Below are positions 43,330-52,400 of a stretch of DNA of 64,000 bases, in pieces. The notes beneath the pieces were generated by a model, which ran no database searches, was not told where the DNA came from, and was given only the letters and a program-made list of their open reading frames with translations. This DNA is from DASPWV01 sp046726375 (GTDB taxonomy: Bacteria; Acidobacteriota; Vicinamibacteria; Vicinamibacterales; UBA2999): contig JBKPAJ010000075.1 in the NCBI GenBank assembly GCA_046726375.1, forward strand, positions 10,077-74,076, given 5' to 3'. Position 1 is the first letter of the stretch, and each line of letters begins with the position of its first letter. Position numbers and translations under genes: made by a program.

Positions 43330-44571
43330 CTATGCCAATCGTGTGTTAGCACTAGACGCGGCCAGCGCGTCGAGAGCGGCTGCGAGCCTGACGATCCCGT
43401 CCTGGATGCGGTCGAGGGATGGCGCCGAGAACGACAGCCGGGCAAAGCGATGGCCTTCGCCGTTGACGAAAAAGGCGCTGCCGATGACGAAGCTGACATG
43501 CTGATCGACCGCTCGGTCGAATAGCTGCCGGTCGTCCACACTCGCGTCGAACTCGGCCCAAAGGAAGAAGCCGCCCCGCGGCTGCGTCCACCGGACCCGC
43601 TGACCAAGCGCGGTGCGGAGCGCGTCCTCCATGACGCTGCGCTTGTCCTGGTAGTGCGTGCGAAGACGCGGCGCGATCGCCGAGACTACGCCCCGTTCGA
43701 GCGCAGCATGGACGATGCGCTGGTCGAACACGCCGGTGCAGAGATCCGTTGCCTGCTTCGCGAGTTCAACTTTGGCGGCGATGATCTCCGGTGCCACGAG
43801 CCACGCAACGCGAAAGCCGGGCACGAGCGTCTTCGAAATGCTGCCCAGATAGACGACGCGATTTTCGCGATCGTCGGCCTTGAGGGGGCGTGTGTCTTCG
43901 GCGCGAGTCGAGTCCTCGAAGTACAAACTGCCGTATGGATCGTCTTCGATGATGAGGAGGTCGTGCCGCGCCGCGGCCTCGCGCAACGCGTGACGCCGGC
44001 GAGCCGACATCAACAGGCCTGTCGGGTTCTGGAAATTCGGCGTGACATACACCGCGCGCACCCGCCGGCCCTCGCGCCGGAGCCGTGCCACGACCGCGTC
44101 GAGCGATTCGATTGAAAGCCCCTCGGCGTCCTGCACGACCCCGATCAAGTGCGCCTGCAGATTGCGGAACGCGGCAATGGCCCCGCTGTATGTCGGCAGC
44201 TCCACTAACACGACGTCCGCCGGATCCAGCAGCACCCGTCCAATCAGATCGAGCCCCTGCTGCGAGCCGGTGGTGACGATCACTTCGCCGGCGCTCGTCG
44301 TAATCCCGCGTTCGCCAAGTGCGGCGGTCAGTTGTTCGACGAGCGGCCGATAGCCGCGCGTAGCGCCGTACTGCAGCACGTTGCCGTCACGCTGGGCGAG
44401 CAGATCGCCGGCGATCGCGCGCAACTCCTCCCACGGAAACACCTCCGGCGCGGGATAGCCCGGTGCAAACGAAATCAGATCGGGTACGCGGCCAGCGAGG
44501 GCGCCGGTCCTGCGGATGGCCGACTCCTCAAACTGCCTTGCCGCCGTGGAAAGGAATTTCTCGTGGTCCAT
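43330..44571 (-). CDS. PLP-dependent aminotransferase, class I/II (LysN/2-aminoadipate type)
   Basis: 413 residues. Fold-type I blocks are complete: SFAPGYPAPEVFPWEEL, QYGATRGYRPLVEQL, VTTGSQQGLDLIGRVL, VYVTPNFQNPTGLLM, LIIEDDPYG and the PLP-Lys motif SISKTLVPGFRVAW. The C-terminal QPRGGFFLWAEF is that of the 2-aminoadipate/aromatic aminotransferase clade. Members accept alpha-aminoadipate, kynurenine or branched-chain/aromatic amino acids; the exact substrate is open. No GntR HTH is fused. It is divergent from the PQQ dehydrogenase with 23 bp between starts. Confidence 0.88.
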   Translation of the reverse strand: MDHEKFLSTAARQFEESAIRRTGALAGRVPDLISFAPGYPAPEVFPWEELRAIAGDLLAQRDGNVLQYGATRGYRPLVEQLTAALGERGITTSAGEVIVTTGSQQGLDLIGRVLLDPADVVLVELPTYSGAIAAFRNLQAHLIGVVQDAEGLSIESLDAVVARLRREGRRVRAVYVTPNFQNPTGLLMSARRRHALREAAARHDLLIIEDDPYGSLYFEDSTRAEDTRPLKADDRENRVVYLGSISKTLVPGFRVAWLVAPEIIAAKVELAKQATDLCTGVFDQRIVHAALERGVVSAIAPRLRTHYQDKRSVMEDALRTALGQRVRWTQPRGGFFLWAEFDASVDDRQLFDRAVDQHVSFVIGSAFFVNGEGHRFARLSFSAPSLDRIQDGIVRLAAALDALAASSANTRLA

Positions 44572-44594
44572 GCAGGTTCGTTACTATACGACGC

Positions 44595-46205
44595 ATGAGC
44601 AGACGTGTTCTCGTGTGCGCCGTGCTTCTCTCCTCGATGGCCAGCATCGTGACCTCGGCGCAAGCGATTAGCGGAAAGGATTTGCTGGCGGGATTCGGCA
44701 ATCCAGAGCGATGGCTGACCTACTCGGGCGATTACAGCGGCCGCCGCCACAGTCCGCTGAATCAGATCACGAGCGCCAACGTGGCGCGCCTCGTGCCGCA
44801 ATGGACGTTTCAGACCAACGTAATCGGCAAGTTTGAAGCCACTCCCCTGGCAATCGACGGCGTCCTCTATGTAAGTGGTTGGGACAATCACGTCTGGGCG
44901 CTCGATGCGAAGACCGGCCGTCAACTCTGGCACTATCAGCGCAGGATTCCGCAAGGTGTGCAGGCCTGCTGTGGACGCGTGAATCGCGGCGTTGCGGTTC
45001 ACGGCACGCGCCTTTACATGAGCACGCTCGACGCCCATCTGGTCGCGCTCGATATGAAGACGGGTGAGGTGGCGTTCGACGTCGAGATTGCCGACTTTCG
45101 CGAAGGTTACGGATCCACTCCCGCGCCGCTCGTCGTGAAGGACAAAGTCGTTGTTGGCATCACCGGCGGTGAGTTCGGCATTCGCGGCTTCATCGACGCG
45201 TACGATCCGGTCACCGGCAGTCGCGTGTGGCGGTTCTACACGATCCCCGCAGCCGGTGAACCCGGCAGCGACACCTGGCCGGAGGAAGTATGGAAACGCG
45301 GCGGCGGTCCAACCTGGCTCACCGGCACCTACGATCCCGATTTGAACCTGCTCTACTGGGGTACCGGTAACCCGGCGCCGGACTGGTACGGCGACGATCG
45401 CAAAGGTGACAACCTCTATACCGGTTCGCTGGTCGCGCTCGACGCCGATACCGGCAAGCTGCGCTGGCACTTCCAGTTCACCCCGCACGACACCCACGAC
45501 TGGGACGCGAATCAGATTCCGGTGCTCGCGGACCTGACCCTCGGCGGCAAGTCTCGCAAGGTGGTCATGGTCGCAAACAGGAACGGCTTCTTCTATACGC
45601 TCGATCGTGCGACCGGCGAGTTCCTGCAAGCGAAGCCGTTTGTGAAGATCACGTGGGCAACCGAGGTCGATGGGAAGGGTCGTCCCGTGCTGGTACCTGG
45701 ATCCGATCCAACACCCTCGGGCACCACCACCTGTCCCGATCTCTACGGCGGCACCAATTTCATGTCGCCTGCGTTCGACCCCTCGACGGGACTCTTCTAC
45801 GTGACCGCGCGTGAGACGTGCATGGTGTTCTCGAGCCGCAAGGAAGAATACAAGGTCGGCGAACGGTGGATGGGCGGCAGCGTGAAGATCACCGGCCAGC
45901 GAAGCGGCGCGCTGCGCGCGATCGATGTGGTCACCGGCGAGCGCAAGTGGGAGTTCCCCTATCCGACGCCCGCGTGGGGCGGCGTCCTGTCCACTGCCGG
46001 GGGCGTTGTGTTTACGGGTGACAACGAAGGCAACTTCCTCGCCTTCGATTCGCGTACGGGCAAGAATCTGTACCGCTATCAACTCGGCGCCCAGGTGTAT
46101 GCGGCGCCAATGACGTACATGCTCGACGGCAAGCAGTACGTCGCACTCGGGGCGGGTACCACGTTGACGGTGTTTGGGTTGGGCGGCGGAGCGGCGTCAT
46201 TTTAG
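44595..46205 (+). CDS. PQQ-dependent alcohol dehydrogenase-like quinoprotein
   Basis: 536 residues with a signal peptide (SRRVLVCAVLLSSMASIVTSA). Propeller Trp-motifs repeat (VLYVSGWDNHVWALDAKTG and others). The adjacent-cysteine pair of PQQ dehydrogenases is C125-C126 (QACCGRV). The metal/PQQ environment shows GYGSTPAP, YWGTGNPAPDW and the candidate catalytic Asp region HDTHDWDANQIP. Two residues after that Asp is Asn, not the Asp typical of lanthanide-using XoxF. Periplasmic oxidation of an alcohol with electrons to cytochrome c is the family role; no cytochrome gene is adjacent. The frame is open upstream of ATG 44595 but lies inside the aminotransferase gene. Confidence 0.88.
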   Translation: MSRRVLVCAVLLSSMASIVTSAQAISGKDLLAGFGNPERWLTYSGDYSGRRHSPLNQITSANVARLVPQWTFQTNVIGKFEATPLAIDGVLYVSGWDNHVWALDAKTGRQLWHYQRRIPQGVQACCGRVNRGVAVHGTRLYMSTLDAHLVALDMKTGEVAFDVEIADFREGYGSTPAPLVVKDKVVVGITGGEFGIRGFIDAYDPVTGSRVWRFYTIPAAGEPGSDTWPEEVWKRGGGPTWLTGTYDPDLNLLYWGTGNPAPDWYGDDRKGDNLYTGSLVALDADTGKLRWHFQFTPHDTHDWDANQIPVLADLTLGGKSRKVVMVANRNGFFYTLDRATGEFLQAKPFVKITWATEVDGKGRPVLVPGSDPTPSGTTTCPDLYGGTNFMSPAFDPSTGLFYVTARETCMVFSSRKEEYKVGERWMGGSVKITGQRSGALRAIDVVTGERKWEFPYPTPAWGGVLSTAGGVVFTGDNEGNFLAFDSRTGKNLYRYQLGAQVYAAPMTYMLDGKQYVALGAGTTLTVFGLGGGAASF

Positions 46206-46331
46206 CCGCTCAATTCACTTGTGTTCGCAATCGTGGCATCGAGCCGATTCCAACGCTCGGGCCGAAACCGGTATGGTTCGAACGTTTCGCGCCGTTGGCG
46301 CTCCGAATTCAAGTGAGCAGTTTTGGGGTTA
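46202..46331. repeat. Dispersed ~130-bp element, copy B
   Basis: The second copy of the element at 16876-17003, again starting with TTAGCC where TAG is the stop of the upstream gene (here the quinoprotein). The TCACTTG near the left end and CAAGTGA near the right form a 7-bp inverted pair, which copy A has lost at the right. It ends in GGGGTTAG, which joins directly to the GATTGCA-type array. An internal CGAGC...GCTCG stem is also possible. Confidence 0.88.
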
Positions 46332-46421
46332 GATTGCAGATTTTAGATTGCAGATTGGGTTTGGCGATTCGAAGATCAAGCCGATAATCCAATCTGCAAT
46401 CTGCATTCAACAAATCTCCAA
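46331..46421. repeat. GATTGCA-type inverted array, locus 3
   Basis: Left arm: GATTGCA, GATTTTA, GATTGCA, GATTGGG. Right arm: CCAATCTGCAATCTGCATTC. About 30 bp lie between. It begins right at the end of the dispersed element and abuts the stop codon of the membrane-protein gene at 46422. Confidence 0.8.
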
Positions 46422-47393
46422 TTACGCGCTCCTTCTGATGGTGCTCGACGGCTGCCCCTGCGCGATCCGGTACACGCGCAGGTAGGCGACAAGCGCCGTG
46501 AGTCCGATGAATTCGAACACGAGGCCGCGCACGATCCACGCGATCAACTGAAGCGGGAGCGCGGCGAGTCCAACCAACGGCACAAACGCGATTAAGCCAA
46601 GCGCCGCGGTTGCCAGAATCGACGCTGCCGTCGTCAGGATAATCATCACCAGGGTTGCCGCGAAGATCGTGCCCACAGCGTGGAATTCGCGGCGCAACAA
46701 ACCCGCCACTCGGCGCACGGCTTCGGGTACCGTGCAATCGTCGGCGCACACCACAATCTGCAGCAACAGGTAGAGCGCGTTCACAACCGTGATGACTGCG
46801 ACGATGACCAGCGACACGAGCGCTGTTACGCTCCAACTGCTTGGCTCGGGCGCGGGTCCAAATAACAGCAGGACCGAGGGCACCGTGGTCAGACCGTAGA
46901 CGATCAGCAGCCCGGCGCCGAGGATGACGTAGCGTCTGAACAGCCGCTGCGCGCCATCGGCAAAACGCTCGAGCGAAAAATAGGCCGCGCGCCGGAACGC
47001 CGGCAGCCGGATTGGCGGGTGCTCGATGGCGCCGGCGCCGCGTTCGGCCGCCGAGAGCACCGTCACGGTGCCGCCCTTGACGAGGAACATCATCAGCGAG
47101 CCGCCAATCACGACGATGGCGAGGGCGAAGAGGAAGGCTCCGAGCGCGAGCGGCCGCGCCAGCAGCACTTGCGTCATCTTCGGGATGATCGAGCGAACGG
47201 GAAGGTCGAGCAAATCGATCGGATCGCCGCCTACCAGGAGAACGGCCAGAAAGACGCCGCCCACGATCGGAACGGCGAGCAGGGTCTTGAACAGCGCGTC
47301 GGCGACGAACTGAATGATGACGACTTGCCAATTGGCTGCGGCAACGAGAACACCGCGTTTAAGGGACGCTTTGAGGGATTGCACGTGTCGCAC
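46422..47393 (-). CDS. Polytopic inner-membrane protein of unknown function
   Basis: 323 residues from GTG 47393. About six to seven hydrophobic segments are visible (for example LFALAIVVIGGSLMMFLV, LVSLVIVAVITVVNALYLLL, LPLQLIAWIVRGLVF). Between TMs there is a conserved-looking cytoplasmic segment, GGTVTVLSAAERGAGAI. Overall it resembles proteins that have a repeated membrane layout with no assigned role. I do not recognise a specific family. It converges on the quinoprotein gene and diverges from the histidine kinase gene (135-bp gap), so no operon partner is available to suggest a job. Confidence 0.7.
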   Translation of the reverse strand: MRHVQSLKASLKRGVLVAAANWQVVIIQFVADALFKTLLAVPIVGGVFLAVLLVGGDPIDLLDLPVRSIIPKMTQVLLARPLALGAFLFALAIVVIGGSLMMFLVKGGTVTVLSAAERGAGAIEHPPIRLPAFRRAAYFSLERFADGAQRLFRRYVILGAGLLIVYGLTTVPSVLLLFGPAPEPSSWSVTALVSLVIVAVITVVNALYLLLQIVVCADDCTVPEAVRRVAGLLRREFHAVGTIFAATLVMIILTTAASILATAALGLIAFVPLVGLAALPLQLIAWIVRGLVFEFIGLTALVAYLRVYRIAQGQPSSTIRRSA

Positions 47394-47528
47394 GGCCTAC
47401 TGCATCCGCCTCCGCCGGCTGTATTCACGCGAACTCCGGCGAGACCTCGCCGAGGGGGCGCGCAACTCCGATGCCGCGAAGGCTGGCCTGACGCACCCGG
47501 CTCCAGCTTACGGCAAAATGACTAAAGG

Positions 47529-50500
47529 TTGAGGCCGCTGCCCTTTTTCGTGCGCCGCGCTGTGCTCCGCGTGTTGATTGGCGGCGCCATTGTCGCCGTG
47601 CTGGCAGGGGTCGCGGGGGTCGTGGGCGAACGCACGCGGCTTGGCGGCAGCCTCGAGAGTGCCCGCGATCGCATCTCGGCGGATGTCGAGCGTCAGTTCT
47701 CGACACTCTCGGACCGGCTCGATGCCGCAGTCAACGTCGTCGCCGCCGAACCGGCGCTCCTTACCGTCGTACAGACGCGGGACGGCGCGGCGACGCGCGG
47801 ATTGTTTGTTCGCGCGTTCGAAGCCGCCGCCAGCACGCGACTACCGGGCGTGGCGATCACCTTGTACGGCCCCGAAGGGCGTCCCATCGCCTGGTCAGGC
47901 CGGCCGGCGCCCATCCCAATCCCGCGCCTGAGTGGGCCGGACGCGCTGTTCCTCGCGCCGAGCAGCGGGCTCAGCGTCCGGATCGTGCGCGTCAAGCCGG
48001 TCGTCGATCCAAGCGCGATCGACCGCCGCGTGGCGACCATCGTCGCTGAGGCGCCGCTTTCTGCAACAAGCGGCGTCGCTTCGCAAACGGACGGCTTTCT
48101 TCTCGACACTGCGATCGTGCGCGTGCCGCTCAGAACACGCTTCGAAGGCGCGCCGGACGCCGCCGCAAATGCGATCGTCGTACGGGGCCGCAGCGGTGAA
48201 CCGATTGCGGTGGTCGACGTGCCGTCGAGCGAGATTGAAGCGGCGCACGTCCGGTGGCAGACACGGACGGCCGCGGCTGAGGCGATGGTGCTCGCCGGGG
48301 TCCTGCTGCTCCTGCCGGGTCCTCTGCTCGACTGGCGGCGGATGATTCGGGCGATCAGCGCGCACGTTGCGATCAGCATCGCGATTCTCGCCCTCTTGAT
48401 CGTGGCGCGCGCGGTCCTGTGGTTTGCGTTGCGGCTGACGAACCTCGCCGATCGGCCGCTCACGTCGCCCGAGGTCGCGGGACCGTATTGGATTGCGCTC
48501 GCCTCACCGTTCGACTTTCTTTTTACGGCGCTGTTCATCGGTGGCGTCGTCGCCCTTCTGACGTCGAGCTTTGAACAATGGCGGTACGGACGTCGGTGGC
48601 GCGTCCGTGTGCTCGATGTCGCGCACCCGCTCCGCATCGTCGTGTTTGTAGCCACGCAACTGGCAGCCGGACTTGCAGTTGGCGGTCTTGTCTTCGCTTA
48701 CGCGTCGTTCCTGCGAACGCGGTTGTCGCAGGCGTCGATTGATGTCCTGCACTTTTCGCTGCATCCAGTGGACGCGACGCGCCTTGCGGTCGTCGCAGGA
48801 CTTCTGGTGCTGCACGTCGCGCTGGCCGCGCTCGCCGTTCTGATTTTCCGGGCGGTGCGCTCGCCGTGGGTGTTCGCGCCGGCGGTGCGCTGGGCGCGCG
48901 CGCTCATTCCTGTGTTCTGGGCTGCTCCCGCATTGTGGCTGCTACGTGAAGCGATGCGATTGTGGGAGCGGCCGCCAATCGTCCCGGCGGCGCTAGTGAT
49001 CGCGTTTGCTATCGCAGGCACGTGGATCGTGCGCCGTTACCGGCCACGGATGGCCCACGCGTCGCAGGCGGCGCGCCTCACAGTGCTGTTCCTCGCGTTT
49101 GCCGTACCATCGCTGATTTTTTATCCCTTACTCGTGGACGCTGCGGGGCGCGCACGCCGGCAACTCGTGGAATCGCGCTATGCGCCGGAAGTCATCAATC
49201 AGCGGCGCAACCTGCAGCTGCAGTTGAGCGAGGCGCAGGCGCAAATCGACAGCTTTCCCGACCTCGCCACGCTCGTCAGCGTGGCTGAACCCGTCCTCAC
49301 TGGTCCACCCGCGACCGACGCGGCGTTCCTGGTGTGGTCGAAGACCGTGCTGGCCGAACAGCGCCTCACTTCATCCGTCGAGTTGTACGACGCAGCCGGT
49401 TCGCTGGTCAGCCGCTTCGCGCTCAAGCTTCCCGAATCGGCGGGTGCGCAGATCTGGCAGGAAGCGTCGTGCAACTGGGAAGTGTTCGAAGAAGTCTCAC
49501 CGTTCTTCTCAGAGGAGCGGCGTCTGCTGCACGCCGGTCGCGGCATTTGCGTCAGCGGCACCAATGGCCGGCCGTCGATGGTCGGCTCGATTGTCGTCCA
49601 CGTCCAGCTCGATTACAGCAACCTGTCGTTCATCTCGGCGCGCAGCCCCTATGTGGCACTGCTGCGCGCGCCCGACGAGCAAACAGTAGAACGGACGCCG
49701 CGTGAACGTCTGGAGTCTACGGTGTACGGCTGGAGCCGTCGTGCCTTGTACACCTCAGGCGACGATGCCTGGCCGCTCGTCGAGGAAGTCTTCTCCCGGC
49801 TGCTCGCGTCTCGCGATCCGTTCTGGGCGAATCTCTCGCGCGGCGGCGCCGAGTACGAAGTGTATTTCCAGAACGATCGCGGCGCCATCTACGCCCTCGG
49901 GTATCCCCTGACGGGCGTGTTTGGCCATCTCATGAGTCTGGCCGAGATCCTGGTCCTCGGCGTTGCGACGATGGTGGCGCTGCTCACTGGAGCAGCGTTG
50001 TACGGGTTGATCGCCGCACGAACGCCGGCGTCTGGTCGCGCGCTGCTGCGCGAAGTGCGCGCCAGCTTCTATCGAAAACTCTTTATCGCGTTCGTCATCG
50101 CCGCGGTGCTGCCGGTGCTCGCGCTCGCGTTCCTCACCCGCGAATACGTGGCGGATTTAATCAGCACGGACGTCGAACAAGAGGCCACACGCACGGCAGC
50201 GTCGGCGAGTCGCGTCGTCGAGGACGTCGGGACGCTCGAGGCACGCGGCGGATCGGATCTGGAGGTGGTTGACGACAACCTTGTCGTCTGGCTGAGCCGC
50301 GTCATCGCACAGGACGTCAACATCTTCGATGGTGTCGGCCTGTTGGCGTCGAGCGAACGCAATCTATTTGTCTCAGGTCTGCTGCCCACGCGCACACCCG
50401 GCGAGGTCTATCGCGCCATTCTGCTCGAGGGCCGCCCGTCGTTCGTCTATCGCGAAACCGTGGCTGGCTACGAATACCTCGTCTCGGCCGCACCGGTTCG

Positions 50501-51539
50501 GATCCAAAACCGCGACGCGATCCTGACTGTGCCGCTGACGCTGCGGCAGCAGGAGCTGGAGAGCCAGACGGACGAGCTCGATCGACGCGTGGTGCTCGCT
50601 GCGGTTCTTTTCATCATTCTGGGCGCGGCCATCGGCTACTGGATGGCCGAGCGGATTGCCGATCCCGTCAATCGCCTGATGAAGGCAACGGCCCGGATCG
50701 CCCGCGGCGATTTAGATGCCAGGATTCTCGCCACTTCGTCCGACGAGTTCCGCCGCCTGGTGGAGTCGTTCAACCGCATGGCCGCCGACCTTCAGCGGCA
50801 GCGCGCCGAGCTCGAACGCACGAACCGCCTGGCCGCTTGGGCCGACATGGCGCGGCAGGTTGCGCACGACATCAAGAACCCGTTGACGCCCATTCAATTG
50901 AACGCGGAGCACTTGCGGCGCGTCCACATCGATCGAGGCGAACCGCTCAACGGCGTGCTCGACGAATGCGTCTCGAACATCCTCAAGCAGGTCAGCCTGC
51001 TGCGGCAGCTTGCGTCTGAGTTCTCCAGTTTTGCATCTGCGCCCACTGCCCGCCCAACGCCCGCGGCGCTGCACGAACTGATCGCGGATGTTGCGGAGCC
51101 GTACCGAACCGGTCTCGCGGGCCGGGTCGAATTGGCGATCGACGTGCCCCCCACTCTGCCGCTGGCGCTCGTGGACAAAACGCTGCTCGCGCGCGCACTC
51201 ACCAACATCATCGAAAACGCGCTGCACGCGATGCCATCGGGTGGCACGTTGTCGATCCGCGCACGCGCGTTGTCGGACGCGCGCATCGAGCTCGCGATTG
51301 CGGACACCGGCATCGGAATGGATGCGAGCGCGCTCGCGCGGATCTTCGAGCCGTATTTTTCGACACGCGCCGCCGGAACAGGCCTCGGCCTGACGATCGC
51401 GAAGCGCAACGTCGAGTTGAACAACGGCACGATCGACGTGCAAAGCGAGAAAGGAAAAGGGACGGTCGTGACGCTGACGCTGCCGGCGGCCGGGGGCGTG
51501 CTTAATCCCGCAATCCACATGAATTACGTGGATGGCTGA
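47529..51539 (+). CDS. Giant NtrY-like sensor histidine kinase
   Basis: 1336 residues from a TTG. Layout by eye: TM1 (about 10-35), a first extracytoplasmic sensor, then a block of about six TM helices (about 255-530) and a second periplasmic sensor. A TM at about 800 and another near 855 (LFIAFVIAAVLPVLALAFL) follow, then a third sensor and a TM near 1020. HAMP, a DHp helix with the NtrY-type H-box QVAHDIKNPLTPIQL (His1113) and the ATPase domain end the protein (NIIENALHAM, DTGIGM, GTGLGLTIAK). It phosphorylates a response regulator, often a sigma-54 activator in this clade; none is adjacent. Usual NtrY proteins are ~720-770 residues, so the N-terminal ~600 residues are an extra membrane module. 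Confidence 0.87.
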   Translation: MRPLPFFVRRAVLRVLIGGAIVAVLAGVAGVVGERTRLGGSLESARDRISADVERQFSTLSDRLDAAVNVVAAEPALLTVVQTRDGAATRGLFVRAFEAAASTRLPGVAITLYGPEGRPIAWSGRPAPIPIPRLSGPDALFLAPSSGLSVRIVRVKPVVDPSAIDRRVATIVAEAPLSATSGVASQTDGFLLDTAIVRVPLRTRFEGAPDAAANAIVVRGRSGEPIAVVDVPSSEIEAAHVRWQTRTAAAEAMVLAGVLLLLPGPLLDWRRMIRAISAHVAISIAILALLIVARAVLWFALRLTNLADRPLTSPEVAGPYWIALASPFDFLFTALFIGGVVALLTSSFEQWRYGRRWRVRVLDVAHPLRIVVFVATQLAAGLAVGGLVFAYASFLRTRLSQASIDVLHFSLHPVDATRLAVVAGLLVLHVALAALAVLIFRAVRSPWVFAPAVRWARALIPVFWAAPALWLLREAMRLWERPPIVPAALVIAFAIAGTWIVRRYRPRMAHASQAARLTVLFLAFAVPSLIFYPLLVDAAGRARRQLVESRYAPEVINQRRNLQLQLSEAQAQIDSFPDLATLVSVAEPVLTGPPATDAAFLVWSKTVLAEQRLTSSVELYDAAGSLVSRFALKLPESAGAQIWQEASCNWEVFEEVSPFFSEERRLLHAGRGICVSGTNGRPSMVGSIVVHVQLDYSNLSFISARSPYVALLRAPDEQTVERTPRERLESTVYGWSRRALYTSGDDAWPLVEEVFSRLLASRDPFWANLSRGGAEYEVYFQNDRGAIYALGYPLTGVFGHLMSLAEILVLGVATMVALLTGAALYGLIAARTPASGRALLREVRASFYRKLFIAFVIAAVLPVLALAFLTREYVADLISTDVEQEATRTAASASRVVEDVGTLEARGGSDLEVVDDNLVVWLSRVIAQDVNIFDGVGLLASSERNLFVSGLLPTRTPGEVYRAILLEGRPSFVYRETVAGYEYLVSAAPVRIQNRDAILTVPLTLRQQELESQTDELDRRVVLAAVLFIILGAAIGYWMAERIADPVNRLMKATARIARGDLDARILATSSDEFRRLVESFNRMAADLQRQRAELERTNRLAAWADMARQVAHDIKNPLTPIQLNAEHLRRVHIDRGEPLNGVLDECVSNILKQVSLLRQLASEFSSFASAPTARPTPAALHELIADVAEPYRTGLAGRVELAIDVPPTLPLALVDKTLLARALTNIIENALHAMPSGGTLSIRARALSDARIELAIADTGIGMDASALARIFEPYFSTRAAGTGLGLTIAKRNVELNNGTIDVQSEKGKGTVVTLTLPAAGGVLNPAIHMNYVDG

Positions 51540-51574
51540 AAGCGCTCGGTGTCAAGCGCAGGGAAACGCTGGGC

Positions 51575-52399
51575 TTAATGATCCGCAGCTGCGTGTGGCC
51601 GCCGAAATCGCGTGACGGCCATTTCGACGAACGCTGAGAACAGATACCCCCACGCCATGACCAGCAGCACTTCGTGTGGATACGCGACGACGAGCGCGAT
51701 GAAGGCGGCGAGTGCGAGCAGTACCGTGTAGCGTCGTTTAGCTCGGAGGTCGAGCGTCTTGAAGCTGCGAAACCGAATCTTGCTCACCATCAACAGCGCG
51801 GGCACCAGCACCATCACGACAGCCAGGAACGGACGCAGGTCGACGCTCATGATCGAGGCGAACCGCGACAAATCAATCACGGACGGACTTGTGGCGTAAA
51901 ACACCGTGGCCGCGGGAATCGCTGCTGCGGCCGGACTCGCCAGACCGACGAAATACCTCTTGTCGGTGTGGCTGTGCTGAATGTTGAACCGTGCCAGGCG
52001 CAGCGCGGCGCCGCACACAAACAGGAATCCCAGCGCCCATCCCAACCGGCCAAACGGCGCCAGCGCCCAGACGTACGCGAGTACGGCGGGCGCCATGCCG
52101 AACGAGATCACGTCGGCCAGCGAATCGAGCTGCACGCCAAACTCGCTCGATGTTCCGGTCATGCGTGCGATGCGCCCGTCGAGCATGTCCATGACCATCG
52201 CCACGCCGATGAACGCCGCCGCCACCGGTAAGTTGCCGTGCATCGCATAGACAATGCACGACCAGCCGCAGAACAGATTGGCAAGCGTGAAGAGGCTGGG
52301 CAGGAGCGAAGCACCGCGACGAATGCCGCGTCTGTCCGGATGCCGTATCACTGGCCGTCCCGGGGGGACCGGCGAATGCGCCGCGGGTGTGGGACTCAC
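51575..52399 (-). CDS. pssA: CDP-diacylglycerol-serine O-phosphatidyltransferase
   Basis: 274 residues from a GTG at 52399, one base past the psd stop; upstream extension lies inside psd. The CDP-alcohol phosphotransferase motif is intact: DGRIARMTG...GVQLDSLAD, with the catalytic Asp residues, in an ~8-TM protein (LPSLFTLANLFCGWS is the family start). It makes phosphatidylserine from CDP-DAG and serine, the substrate of the adjacent Psd. A Pro-rich N-terminus (SPTPAAHSPVPPGRP) precedes the first TM. The pair forms the phosphatidylethanolamine branch. Confidence 0.94.
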   Translation of the reverse strand: MSPTPAAHSPVPPGRPVIRHPDRRGIRRGASLLPSLFTLANLFCGWSCIVYAMHGNLPVAAAFIGVAMVMDMLDGRIARMTGTSSEFGVQLDSLADVISFGMAPAVLAYVWALAPFGRLGWALGFLFVCGAALRLARFNIQHSHTDKRYFVGLASPAAAAIPAATVFYATSPSVIDLSRFASIMSVDLRPFLAVVMVLVPALLMVSKIRFRSFKTLDLRAKRRYTVLLALAAFIALVVAYPHEVLLVMAWGYLFSAFVEMAVTRFRRPHAAADH

Positions 52400-52400
52400 G

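Noticed and set aside
45480..45530. Lanthanide-dependent (XoxF-like) quinoprotein
   Set aside because: The position two residues after the presumed catalytic Asp reads Asn (DWDANQ), not Asp, so the XoxF signature is absent by eye.
44475..46082. 535-codon antisense frame over the quinoprotein gene
   Set aside because: Shadow of a well-supported PQQ-type gene; no signal peptide, SD or motif.
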